64,000 nucleotides of DNA from Breviolum minutum Mf 1.05b.01 (Eukaryota > Sar > Dinophyceae > Suessiales > Symbiodiniaceae). Below are positions 38,522 to 48,749 of this stretch, one piece after another (the first letter of the stretch is position 1; each line of letters begins with the position of its first letter). A program made the translations under genes and the position numbers. Below the pieces are notes generated by a model. That model saw nothing but the letters and a program-made list of their open reading frames with translations. It had not been told where the DNA came from and searched no databases. The stretch covers positions 40,579-104,578 of the forward strand of contig DF241089.1 of NCBI GenBank assembly GCA_000507305.1, written 5' to 3'.

Positions 38522-38599
38522 CTAGTCGTGTACCAAAAGTCTGAAAACTCTACACATGGGACCTCAAAATGTGTGGTTGACAATATCTTTTGAATAGTA

Positions 38600-38697
38600 C
38601 ACCCCCGAAAACTAATATTGAACCTGAAAATCACAGGTTTGAAAAGGAAAATCATCTTCCAAACCTCCATTTTTAGGCGGAGTATCAGTGTTCTCTT
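38600..38697. mobile_element. Beta-related element
   Basis: CACCCCCGAAAACTAATATTG ... AGTATCAGTG with a GGTTTGAAAAGG/CCAAACCTCC core hairpin. Confidence 0.5.
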
Positions 38698-38722
38698 TCT
38701 ATGTGGCCATTCATGAAGGCAC

Positions 38723-38805
38723 CTGTTGCGACATCTCCAAGTATTGAAGTAGTCGTGATGTCTGGTGGATATCCCGAAATGGAAGGGTCGTGTTGGATTC
38801 ATGTC
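38723..38805 (-). CDS. Candidate exon encoding DMNPTRPFHFGISTRHHDYF...
   Basis: 83 nt, acceptor GTGAAG|G, donor AACAG|GTGCC, His- and Arg-rich. Confidence 0.38.
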
Positions 38806-38982
38806 CTTCACCACGCAAAACAGTTATACAATAGTTAAAATACTCCTATGTGAATAGTGTCATCATATTGCTGCCACAAAAAAAGGGAGAGTTTGCATCA
38901 TCTGAACATGTTTGTTGAGATAGTCTTGAACTAATGGAACGAGAGAGCTTTGAAGACTGTAATTTTGACATATACATCCATC

Positions 38983-39089
38983 TCTAGTTGGTGGTTGAAC
39001 CAACCCCTTTGAAAAACATGCTTGTCAAAATGGGATCATCTTCCCCAAATAGGGGTGAAAATTCCAAAATTTGAGTTGCCACCACCCAG
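38983..39089. mobile_element. Family alpha MITE-like element
   Basis: CTAGTTGGTGGTTGAACC ... TTGCCACCACCCAG. Confidence 0.8.
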
Positions 39090-39438
39090 TGAATCTTCTC
39101 ACACCACTCTGCTGATATTCTCTGCTGATTGTTGAAGCCCAAGACCTTGTCGTTATTGGTTTTTTAAACCCCTTGAGCCCTGCAGCCCAAAAAAATCACG
39201 GCAGAAACGAATGGAGTTTTAGTGGTTTGGGGAATGTCCCCTTTTTAAAGGGACGATTTCAATAGGAAATACATGGACTCCAACCATGGATTTTCAGGGT
39301 ACATGTTAGTTTTTCAGGGAGTAAGGGTTTTCCCTGTACAAGAAACATTTTATACAAAGACAAAAAATATTAGCTTGGATAACCTCCTAGTAACAACAAC
39401 AATGCCATAGGTTCATCAAACAAGTCCACAACACAAGT

Positions 39439-39535
39439 CTAGTTGGTGGTTTCAACCCATCTGAAAAGTATTAGTCAATTTGAATCATTTCCCCAGGTAA
39501 GGTTGGAAATAAAAAATGTTTGAAACCACCACCTA
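39439..39535. mobile_element. Family alpha MITE-like element
   Basis: Near-perfect copy with CTAG at both ends. Confidence 0.88.
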
Positions 39536-39586
39536 GAAGTGAAATGTCATAGGAGTGATGTGTTTTTTTTCCGGCCTCCCAAAAAC

Positions 39587-39627
39587 CCGCTGGAACGCTC
39601 CTCTTCACTTTCCTCGACTTGGGCAAC
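39587..39627 (-). CDS. Candidate exon encoding VAQVEESEEERSS
   Basis: 41 nt, acceptor AAAAAG|G, donor AGCGG|GTTTTT. Acidic. Confidence 0.35.
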
Positions 39628-39739
39628 CTTTTTGGACCTTCCGGAAATCAGTCTTTTTTGTCGGCCCCCAAAATGGCGATCCGAAAGTTAGGTATGATTG
39701 GTAAGTTTGAATCTTTTCGAACTATATACCATATATTAC

Positions 39740-39837
39740 CTAGTTGGTGGCTTCAACCCCTTTGAAAAATATTAGTCAAAATGGGAATCTTCCGCAAATA
39801 GGGGTGAACATAAAAAATATTTGAAACCACCACCCAG
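39740..39837. mobile_element. Family alpha MITE-like element
   Basis: Near-perfect copy, about 200 bp from the previous one in the same orientation. Confidence 0.87.
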
Positions 39838-40143
39838 ATTATGTATAGTAGATCTCTGTACATATTCAGTATACCTAGTTATATATATATATATTATATA
39901 ATCCTAGCTTCAAGGGTTTCATCCATGGAAAGGGAAGTTGTATTTTTTTGCTAGTTTCAAAGTTGAGATGCTTGGGCAGGGGGAAGTCATCTTGGAGAGT
40001 CACCTAGGAACGGATGGCTGTTAGTCGGTTCATTCCCAGTGGGTGAGGGTAAGCTCCAACTGAAGAACCTTCAAACATGACAACGGAACCACCACAACTT
40101 CGATGTCTATGAGATTCCAAATTCCAAGTATGTCTGTATCTTT

Positions 40144-40169
40144 GCTCTCTCTCTCTCTCTCTCTCTCTT
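40144..40169. repeat. CT microsatellite
   Basis: About thirteen CT units. Confidence 0.9.
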
Positions 40170-40370
40170 ACCACCAAACACCAAATCAAATTCTACACAT
40201 CATCACACCCATCATCATCAAACCTCCTTCTGGCACTTCTAAAATCAATGAATCCCACTTGAGAAACCAGTCATGTATCCCTTGGTTTACCTTGGGTTTG
40301 ATCATGGTTTCAACACATCCTTTTGGTAGAAAACGGTGGATTGGATATCCAAGGTAAGCCATAAGTTATA

Positions 40371-40499
40371 AATGGAATTATGGGACCCCTATGAATGGTC
40401 GAAGATAAAAATCGGTATATAACTGGGGCTCGGACTCACCCCCCTATAACTGGAGTTATGACTAACCCCTACTCATGACTGGTAGAAGCCCACCTTGTG
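40371..40499. mobile_element. Family epsilon repeat (TTATAACT type)
   Basis: Holds AAGTTATAAATGGAATTATGGG, ATAACTGGAGTTATGACTAACCCC and CCCACCTTGTG. Related copies lie at 44384-44478, 51232-51347 and 62392-62490. Confidence 0.65.
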
Positions 40500-40667
40500 A
40501 TATTTATATAGATGATTTTGAAAGTTTAACAGTATCACCCATCCATCATCCCGATTTCAGTCGGCTGAAACTCACGGGTCTGTGTCTCGATCGAATGGTT
40601 GATCAAAAGTCAAAAAAATTAAACTATGTCGTTTGACTGCTTGTTTCAATTCCATTACACGATCAAC

Positions 40668-40786
40668 CACTGAGTGCCATTTGCGCATTGCGCAGCGAGC
40701 CCTCTCTGTACATGGTCCTTTTCACAAGTAGCGCGTACGCGAGGCGAAGGTCCCAGGTGCAGTCGGGATCTATATCTCCGTGGCAC
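40668..40786 (-). CDS. Candidate exon encoding DIDPDCTWDLRLAYALLVKR...
   Basis: 119 nt, acceptor TACCAG|G, high GC and strongly coding-like. The frame stops at a TGA (40665-40663) just past a GT donor, so this may be internal or terminal. It lies about 1 kb downstream of the ISCA stop and probably belongs to the next minus-strand gene. Confidence 0.48.
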
Positions 40787-41723
40787 CTGGTAGATGTTGT
40801 TGGTTCGGTTCTTAGAGGTAAATCATCATTGCATATTGACCGGGGGTACAACAATTTGAACTGCAGTTGCTCCTTGTATAGCTTTTTTCCCAAGGATTGC
40901 TAGTGTTTTTTTTGGGACGTTTTTGTTCCATTTATATAAGTTGATTTCTTGATTACTGGTACTAACTAGTATAACTCGATGTTCCAATGATTTTGAAGAT
41001 GATGTCTTCCTGGGAGAGAAAAAAACAAGTACATAATGGAGCTAAGGTTATGATCAATTTGTGCCTTCCCGAAACCGGAAATTTCAGGTCGGAAACTTCT
41101 CCAGCTGTTGGAGAGGACAATACTAATGCGTCATTTTTCACCCTCAACCGGTGCAAGAATGTTTCCATTGGCAGTATGCATTATTGTTACATAATATCAT
41201 GAATGAATCATCTCAAAGGGTAAATCCCCCAAGTTACAGCATTACAGTATTTACAGTAGATTGATTACATTAAAAACAGGGTATTTGGAAATCATCAATA
41301 ATAGTTGTTGATTCCTTTTGTTGATGTGTCAGTAAATGTTCCACCTCTTTTTGGTCCTTCAATATTCCACTTGAAGATGTTTGTCAACAAACTTGTAGAA
41401 GCAATCATCGGCTTTCAGAGTCTTGACTTTTGACGAAACAGCCAATCTATCCTACAAATACAAAGCACTCAAGAAATGAGGAGTCTCGACATATTTCCTG
41501 TGAATTCCTCCAAAAGGCCTGATATTACTGGCTAGGTTGAAGGGACACAAATTGCATAATATGTATACTGTATACTGTATATGTGAATAAAAAAACATGT
41601 ATATATATATTATCTTCACATGCAGCTAAACCCACACCCCTCCCTCCCCCTTACGCCATAGTAGTTATTTATCTCACCCTCTCCCCAATCCATCTCTGTA
41701 AAAACTTCACCTGCTGCTCCCCG

Positions 41724-41787
41724 TCATACGTTGAAGCTCTGTCCACAACCACACTCTGACTTCTTATTGGGGTTGTTGAAGACAAAC
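41724..41787 (-). CDS. ISCA1: ISCA terminal exon with CGCG cysteine pair and stop
   Basis: 64-nt last exon, acceptor GTTGAG|G, encoding FVFNNPNKKSECGCGQSFNV and a TGA at 41726-41724. It carries the second and third cluster ligands. Confidence 0.93.
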
Positions 41788-44700
41788 CTCAACAGTCAAG
41801 GTTTTGAACCCAAAGTTTTGTTATTAAACAAAATCATGTTCGTTTTTCCGAATCAAAAAAGGCGTGCGGAAAAGCTTTTGGGGGATTGTAGGCAAAATAT
41901 GAGGGGGAAATAGCTTTAGCGAAAGCTCCAAAAGATTTCCTCTATGCATGACTTTGGTTAAATTTCACGAATCTCTGAATGATTGAAATGTTAGTGCCAG
42001 TTGATTCAATGAAAGTTTGAAGTAAGATCATCCTAGAAAACTTTTGGTATGACATCAAGTCTGTCAGAGTATTTGATGAAGTTACAAAAATTATCAATTG
42101 GTTTCCCTATCTTATCTTCCTGGCCGGTTAAATGGGCCAGCTGATTTGTACTGATTTGTAAAAAGTTGCAGTCAAATGCGGGATCGACTCTCCTCTCCGA
42201 TAAACAAAAAAACATCAAAGGTGGTTGAAACAAACGGTATCAAAGAATCGACAGACTCAACCACATTTTCACCGGGTAAAAACCAACATCGACAACTTTG
42301 GGCAACAGCCAGAATGGGGAACAAATAAGTCAATATCGGTGGCCTGTGAGATTTAGAGGGAAAAATTTGCAGGATTTTGACGGACTTTCAAGAAACCAGC
42401 AGGAACTTCTTATATACCTGTAGAATATAAGGCCCCATTAAATCTATCTAAATACCTAAATGCCTAATGAGTATATATACATGAACTTCTCCAAAAACAC
42501 TGTTGGGCTACACCTTGTTTTTTGGAGGTTCCAAATATGTATATTTTCACGTTTGCACTGGGAGGAAGAGCTACCCTCGTTCGGGTAGGAACCGGTAACC
42601 CGGTAGGTACCTAGGCATGAAACACCAAACCTCCATGCCATGGTTCGCCAGAACCAAGGATCCTCCAAGGTATAAGAATTGAATCTGGTTGGTTGGTTTT
42701 AGCCCCATTTGAAAAGTATCAGTATAAATGGGAAATCTTCTCCTTTATGTTAGGGGTGAACATAAAAACAATGTTTGATTTGAAATCACCATTGGAATCT
42801 TAACAATTTGAATCTTTTTTTTCCAAGCCGCAGCCTTTTGTCACTGTGATTTCCGCAGGACAACTTTCAGATTCTCTGTCTCACATGGACCAAACAAAAG
42901 CAAGGGATCAACAATTTGTTTCTCCGATAGCTAGCTTCCAAACTCGTTTAAATGAAATCTATGCAAACGTAAAAGTGATGCTTCAACATAAACATCTAAA
43001 AGTCACCAATCCACGGGAAAAAAATAACCAAACCACTTCCAAAAAAGCAAGGCACTCATTACCAACCTCATTGCTCACAAAGTCCATCTCTGTTCCAATC
43101 AGGAACATGACCTCTGTATGAAAAAGAACGCAAATGCCTGACATCTTGAAAAGCAAAAGCTCAACTGCAAGGTTGAAATCGGTGCTTGGTGGTCTTATGG
43201 TGGTTTAGTTTTGTGGTGTACTTGGAAGCTTGATATTCTTGAGATAGATAAGAAAGGACTACAAAACCAAAAAAAACAAGGCAAGGCATATTCACATGGG
43301 ATATTCACATGGTATATACTGCCAACAACAGGTCACTATAGCCTTACCAAAACCTGAAAAAGTGCATGTAATCATAAGGCTACTTTCAGCAATACCGAGA
43401 TCTTCAAAAGATTTGTACTGCATTTTCACCTTAAAATGCCTCAACAATACCATGTGGCCCGGAATCCTTTGCGACTCAATCAAGGAACTGACCAAGGCAA
43501 GAATCTCTAGATGGAACAAAGTGGGCCCAAAAACCAGTCAAAAACCCTTGTTTTGATTGGAGTTTGGGCCTTCTTTTGGGAGGGTTTTTCAGCCCAGAAA
43601 TAGAGGAAAAACAAATTCCAGGTATATATCTATATAATATATAAATGTGTAGAAATACATAATTTTGGTTGCCACTTGCCACTTCTAAGAAAGTTTTTTC
43701 AACTTCATTCCAGGAGCCCATAGACTATCCCATAACCCTTCCGGGGAAGGACAACATATTTTTTGACAAAAACGGTTGATGGTTTCAACATCCAGCTTCT
43801 CAGTTGATATTAGGAGAATCTCCCATGTGTTTACAGTATCATGTTGTTGCTGTTGTTTGGACATTTGAATCTATCAACAGTATGTTTTGCATTGTTTTGC
43901 TAATATCTTCTAGCCTTCAGAATCTGATTTGCTTGATATTATCTCAACTGCTATACAAAAGGTCAAAAATTATCAAGCGGCACGAATGACTCGCAAGTCC
44001 CCCACAATCTTTCCATTAAACCCCTGAAGTTTAACATGGCACCTAAAAATCAACCCCTATTCGAAAGTCATCATTTTCAGGTTTCCAGCCGCCGTTGAAC
44101 TTGGGGGGTGTATAGATCCACAAAACTCCGTGTAAGTTTGAGAAAACACAGCACTTAGTCAGTCCCATACCATGAATCCTTCCAACCCTTCCGTTGCAAC
44201 AACAAAAAAACACAAGGAAATTTTCCAACCCCGGCGTTTTTTGTGGGCCCCAGGAACGGCTTTGGAATCCACCACCACCTTGATCCCTTGATCTGTCTCA
44301 ACGACCTGGGAATTCGGGAAAAACCACCCTTCCGTCAGCTGGGAATTTCAAGTTGAGGCTAAATATGTTTTGGTTGGATCTACAAGGTGGGTCCCTACCA
44401 GTTATAAATTGGGTAGCTATAAGTTATAACCCCCTGTAGATCACCTCAGAAATGGGTAGGTGGCGTTATAACCCTAGTCAAATACTTAAAACATACTTAA
44501 TTTCATTTTCAGTGGCACTCATAGAAAGCGGCAAACTTCGATGTGGACTTTTTGCCACGGCCAAATAAATATTCGTAAGAAGAACAGTTGCAGACTTTTG
44601 GAAAAGGGTGTGATTGACAGAATGCATTGTCTGGATTTGAAGGCACTGAATTTGGGTTGTTCTACATCCACCATAAATAGATGGAGGGCTTTCATTTACG

Positions 44701-46751
44701 ACGATGTTGATGCATCCATCCTGGAGTCTGGATACTTATACTCATTTGTACCTAGCATGATAATCATCATGATCATCATAATCATCATCATAGTCATCAT
44801 CATCATCATCATCATGATCATCTTCATCATCATCAGCATCATCATGATGATCATGATCATGATCATGATCATGATCATCATGATCATGATCATCATGATC
44901 ATGACCATCATCAAGACCATCATCATCATAATCAACCACCCATCACCATAACCAACTTTCATAATTATCGATCATTTGTCATCCATATTCATCATCATAC
45001 TGAAATCACCATGGTCATCAAGACATGTTTTCAATTGCTCCACCACAGTGCCTCGTCAAACTTGTTTACCTTGTCGGTGTAGTCCTGAAGCGAAACAGTG
45101 GACTGTGAGTGAGACCCAGGGGGGAAAACTGTTGAACTGGGTACCGGCTGTTATAGTTCAACATCAACATGACATTGACGTTGGCATTGAACATAAGACA
45201 AAGTGATACATGTGATGTTCTGTCGAACACACTTTTGTTTCTGTTCATCTTCTGACCGAAAAAGGGGTTTGTATACGGTATACGTATATGTCCACACATT
45301 TCCTGAATCAATCATGGTCACTTGTTTGTCAAGGTAGTGTGACTGGAAATATTCTACGCAAGTCCCAGGGCAGAAACATGTATTACATGTATGACAACTA
45401 GTTGATGTGCTTACAAATGCATGTATATATATATACATATTATATATATACATATTACATATTATACAAGTATGTATCTGCACATGCACGGAAACACCAG
45501 TCCCATGCTGTAAACTTCAAACATACCTGTGAGCCATGCTGAACTCACCAACTAAAGTCTTCCCAAAAACTGCATTGATATATCCTCCTCTTATCAAATA
45601 AGATAGCCCCTGGCAGTCGACGGCTCAGATGGTAATCATATGTTTTTTTTTCAGATGGGGGATAGTGATGGTCTGTGTTTATGCTGCCGTCAACGAAACA
45701 AGTAAGCCTGTTTGATCAAAATATTCACATCTGATCAAAATATTCACATCTATAGCTTTCTGAGTTTTGGAAATGATTTGCAAGTGAGGTAAACATCCTA
45801 CACTGTGCTGCAAACCATACTCTCTAGGTTATTAAAGATATTCACCAACAAAAATACTTCATGTCGACGTCATATGTGCAGTATGAGGAAACACATGCTT
45901 TGTCCACAGAAGCCAGGTTTCTATATTTTCCACGCATCTTCACCGCTAGCTGTTTTCACCTCCTGCCATCGCTTTGTTTGTCAACGCCAAGATACCATGG
46001 TATACGACATCCCGTTGCAGCCTCTTTGCCTGCAGGAATTCGCATATGCAAATCGCGAAGGCAGTAGAGTTACGTCAGTCACTAAGGTCATAAGTTTTTG
46101 CCACCTCTGTAATCTGACATAGCCATGGAACATTCCCATCTTTTTCTGGCAAATACTTTCAGACTTGCTGGGAATTCTCCATTGTATGTCTTCGTTTTCC
46201 GGAGTGTGAGACATTTCTATGGGCCCCCTCAACGTAAAGAGATCACAACAACAGTTGTATGGCGACAAGTGGTAGATCATACGCAACGGAGAGGTTACAC
46301 CATGGATTCGGTACGGGCTCCAAATCACAACCCGCCTTTTGGTACGGCCAGGCAAAAAAGTCATACACCTCTGAGATACCTCGACGACTAAAAGTATGGG
46401 TGCCAATCCCAATCCCCCTTTTCCAACCTTTATTTCTGATGAAAATGTGGTTACCTACGGACTCCGTTTTTTGGGAGAGACTTCTTTCTACCTATCAACA
46501 TCTGTAAAACAAGAATCTGCAACCCCCTTTCCCTGTTCCACTTCAAGTAAAGAAATGCAACCATACATACAAGCCAAACAAAAACAACAACCCCGCAAGC
46601 AACAAAAACCATCGCCAATCTTCTTCCATCACCCATCACCCCACCAAATGATCGGGGCCGCCTTAAGCCAATGCGTACACCAATGGTGCTGGCATCATTT
46701 CTTCTGGCCATCAAATCGCCCAAGCGACTGGCCGCACTTTGTGTCACGGAC
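41724..46751 (-). CDS. ISCA1: A-type iron-sulfur cluster carrier (ISCA1/IscA family), six-exon core
   Basis: Six minus-strand exons (46751-46662, 46029-45996, 45084-45052, 44305-44258, 43111-43056, 41787-41724) join in phase into about 108 residues ending in a TGA. The product has the family signature: an N-terminal helix (VTQSAASRL), the first cysteine in RGCNGMSYT, the strand IKVVVDS, the GTEMDF motif, FVFNNPN, and the C-terminal pair of cysteines in ECGCGQSF. Family members bind a 2Fe-2S or 4Fe-4S cluster through these three cysteines and help deliver it to target proteins, usually in mitochondria or plastids. Length and motif spacing match human ISCA1 without insertion. Introns are 632, 911, 746, 1146 and 1268 nt. 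All five acceptors are AG|G; donors are GC, GT, GC, GT, GT. Cellular location cannot be decided here; RGCNG-type members are often mitochondrial. Confidence 0.93.
41800..43050. other. Last ISCA intron, no other gene seen
   Basis: Contains the family alpha copy at 42689 and no coding-like block on minus. Confidence 0.6.
42689..42790. mobile_element. Family alpha element in ISCA intron
   Basis: Diverged copy (GGTTGGTTTTAGCC ... GAAATCACC) inside the last ISCA intron. Confidence 0.6.
43056..43111 (-). CDS. ISCA1: ISCA exon with GTEMDF motif
   Basis: 56-nt exon, acceptor CAGAG|G, donor AATGA|GTGCC in phase 2. Residue spacing from GTEMDF to FVFNN equals human ISCA1 only if this donor is used, and GA+G restores a glutamate. 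Confidence 0.9.
44021..44111. mobile_element. Family beta element in ISCA intron
   Basis: ACCCCTGAAGTTTAACATGG ... GTTGAACTTGGGGGGTG, in the fourth core intron of ISCA. Confidence 0.7.
44258..44305 (-). CDS. ISCA1: ISCA exon encoding the VVETDQGIKVVVDSKA strand region
   Basis: 48-nt phase-0 exon, AG|G acceptor, GCC|GTTCC donor. It encodes the central beta-strand region of the fold. Confidence 0.9.
44384..44478. mobile_element. Family epsilon repeat in ISCA intron
   Basis: ACAAGGTGGGTCCCTACCAG, TTATAAATTGGG and GTTATAACCC motifs, 79 nt from the ISCA exon at 44305. Confidence 0.65.
44757..44935. repeat. CAT/GATCAT microsatellite in ISCA region
   Basis: CAT and ATGATC units in the intron between ISCA exons at 45052 and 44305. 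GATCAT units are self-complementary and could extrude hairpins. Confidence 0.93.
45052..45084 (-). CDS. ISCA1: ISCA exon encoding DYTDKVNKFDE
   Basis: 33-nt phase-0 exon. Acceptor GCTTCAG|G. The donor must be GAG|GC (45051-45050), because the family continues with VVE and no GT lies at this point. Confidence 0.88.
45713..45750. repeat. 19-bp tandem duplication
   Basis: TGATCAAAATATTCACATC twice, in the ISCA intron below exon 45996. Confidence 0.9.
45996..46029 (-). CDS. ISCA1: ISCA exon with first cluster-binding cysteine
   Basis: 34-nt exon encoding QRGCNGMSYTM, the most diagnostic motif of the family with the first ligand cysteine. Acceptor CCTGCAG|G, donor ATG|GTAT. Confidence 0.93.
46662..46751 (-). 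CDS. ISCA1: ISCA exon 1 of the conserved core
   Basis: Encodes the first helix of the carrier, from SVTQSAASRL to GVRIGLR. The acceptor is CTGCTGCTTTCAG|G. The frame stays open upstream to a TAA at 46819-46817, so the exon could begin earlier. It ends in phase 2 at TTAAG followed by GC (46661-46660), a non-canonical donor. The split codon AG+G gives the arginine just before QRGCNG, which fixes this boundary. Confidence 0.85.
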
Positions 46752-47147
46752 CTGAAAGCAGCAGACGGCTCGGCAAGCTGGCCGGAGAGGTCGGGTCGGC
46801 TTGCTGACTTGCTGACTTACCCGGGAGGTAGGTTTTTTTTGGCACCTGGAATTTCTGTAAAACACAGTTTTTTTGTGTGTTTTTTTTGGAGGTTTTCAAA
46901 CAGCAAAAAGAACTATGACAAAATTTGACAAAATGCATGAATTTTGCTTACAAACTGGTGTAGGAATTCTTGCATGCAATAGTATCTCCGAGCCATTCAG
47001 GTTCACGCAAATTCAGGTACTAGTACAACCCAAGTCACTATACAGATCTCTTTTCCAAAAACACAACCACCAGGTGATTCAAGCCGTGACCTTTTGATTC
47101 CCTTAGTTGGAGGTCACTGTGACCTTTCCAAATGGTCACGTTTTCAC

Positions 47148-47231
47148 CATCCCAAAAAAGGGCGCGTTCGCAGAATTGCTAGGCAGGGGTTGTCTAGGAT
47201 TTGTTTGTTGCACCAGGCAAGTGAAGCCGCC
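47148..47231 (-). CDS. Candidate 5' exon of the ISCA transcript (N-terminal extension)
   Basis: 84-nt block open on the minus strand between ACCAG|G and GGGATG|GTGAAA, encoding AASLAWCNKQILDNP and on to LRTRPFLG. It enters in phase 2 and leaves in phase 2, the phase that ISCA exon 1 requires, giving a tryptophan at the junction. It is hydrophobic and basic with no aspartate/glutamate cluster, so it could be part of an organelle-targeting extension. No initiator methionine is visible. An alternative upstream join is a 69-nt GTAAGT...TTTCAG intron at 46820-46752. Confidence 0.42.
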
Positions 47232-47859
47232 CTGGTAAGAATGCTGAAGATACTGAAGATATCTGCAACACTTTACATAGAAGCTCCAACATAACCATCT
47301 TCAAGTAGATAGAAGATGTATCAGATTTCAATGGTGCAAGTGCCACAATAAACACCAAAGACATGTATTTCATACATATATATATATATGTTAAGAAGGT
47401 GGATTGCCAACCACCTTTGTCCTGGTCCCTTTAAGAAAGCCTTATTTCAGGTGGTACACGGGAAGGGCACATTAAACAGCCTGCGAATTTTCAGACCTGA
47501 GACCTGTAGCGATGTAGTATAGTAGTGTCTCTGTATTGGAAACGGGTACGACTCGACAGTTATAAGGGTTCCAGTTCCTTTTTGAGTAAGTCCCTCTGTA
47601 GTGCAGTAATTTTCCAAGCAAGGGAAAGTACCCCAATGTCAATACCAACTCCGGATTTGTATGATCATGCTTACTGCTTCCTCATCAGTTTATGCCACAC
47701 TTACGGCACTGCCTCTTCCGAATTCTTCTGACATAACTCTTTCAAAGCATGTAAAGATAAGACAGGCAATTGGTTTGTCACTGATTCAACCTGGTTTTCC
47801 TTCATTCCCTTCATCCCATGCGTTCAAAGAAACATGATCCGTTTGGTTGCAGCTGCTAC

Positions 47860-47905
47860 AGCTGCCATGCCGGAGGGATGCGCTCAAAAAGTTGAGCCAA
47901 AGTGT
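47860..47905 (-). CDS. Candidate upstream exon encoding TLAQLFERIPPAWQ
   Basis: 46-nt minus-strand block after a strong pyrimidine-rich acceptor (TTTTTTCTCTTGCAG) and before AGCT|GTAGC. It ends in phase 2, matching the entry phase of the next block at 47231. The plus strand is also open here, so strand is not certain. Confidence 0.38.
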
Positions 47906-48252
47906 CTGCAAGAGAAAAAAGATCTGCCATCATTTGGCCCAAATCCAATATAACTCTGAAAATAAATAGATGGATAATTACCACAACCATTGGTGTAGGA
48001 TTTCCTGCATCGACAGTAGTCTGGATAATATACTTTAACTTTTAAACCATGATGTGTTTTTGGGGCCATGAAATCTGGCCTAAATTATAATATTTCACCA
48101 ACATGAATTTCCCTGAAATAAGGGGAATTCCATTCCCAAACCACCATTCGGAGGACTCCGTCGACGCAGTAGGTTCTATGCAGGACTTTTTGGACTTTCC
48201 AAAGGTGGCAAAGATGCTTGGAAAAGGTACACACCCGAAAATTAACTTACCC

Positions 48253-48332
48253 ACATGCTCCGTGTAAGGAATATTTACCGACATTTAACATAAATTTATG
48301 GGAAATGCAGGTAAACATACCATGCATGGAAC
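48253..48332. mobile_element. Family delta palindrome, diverged
   Basis: GGAATATTTACCGACATTTA ... AATGCAGGTAAACATACC. Confidence 0.65.
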
Positions 48333-48749
48333 ATATGAGATTGATACCAAAATGATGGGCCTTGGAAAATTTGTTTCCGGCTTCAAAGGTTAAAATTCAT
48401 GGAGGTAGCCCATGAGTTTGGGACATCCAAAAACCAAAGATAGTCTTTCACCAGTCACGCAATGTGATCTTCATCCATTTCTTGAGAATGTTATTGTTGA
48501 CCTTACACAGACCTATCAACAACTGACTCTCTCAAGACATTCAAAAACATATATTTCATGTTGGCAGAGTGTGTGTTACTTTGGTTGATTGGAATATTGG
48601 GATTTCTGCTAAGATAGGGATCATTCTGGGCAAATCTGATCAATAGCGCCATCAAAGAACATCATAATTCAGCAACTCGACTCATGCTCATCTTTGAGAA
48701 GTTCCCCTCTGCCAGCCAACGATAAATCTCACAATATATATATATATAT

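Noticed and set aside
38133-38525. 130-codon plus frame ending in poly-Asp
   Set aside because: The tail is a GAT microsatellite and the upstream part has equally open minus frames without a clear splice pair.
46671-46928. Plus-strand 85-codon frame over ISCA exon 1
   Set aside because: It is the antisense shadow of the conserved ISCA exon.
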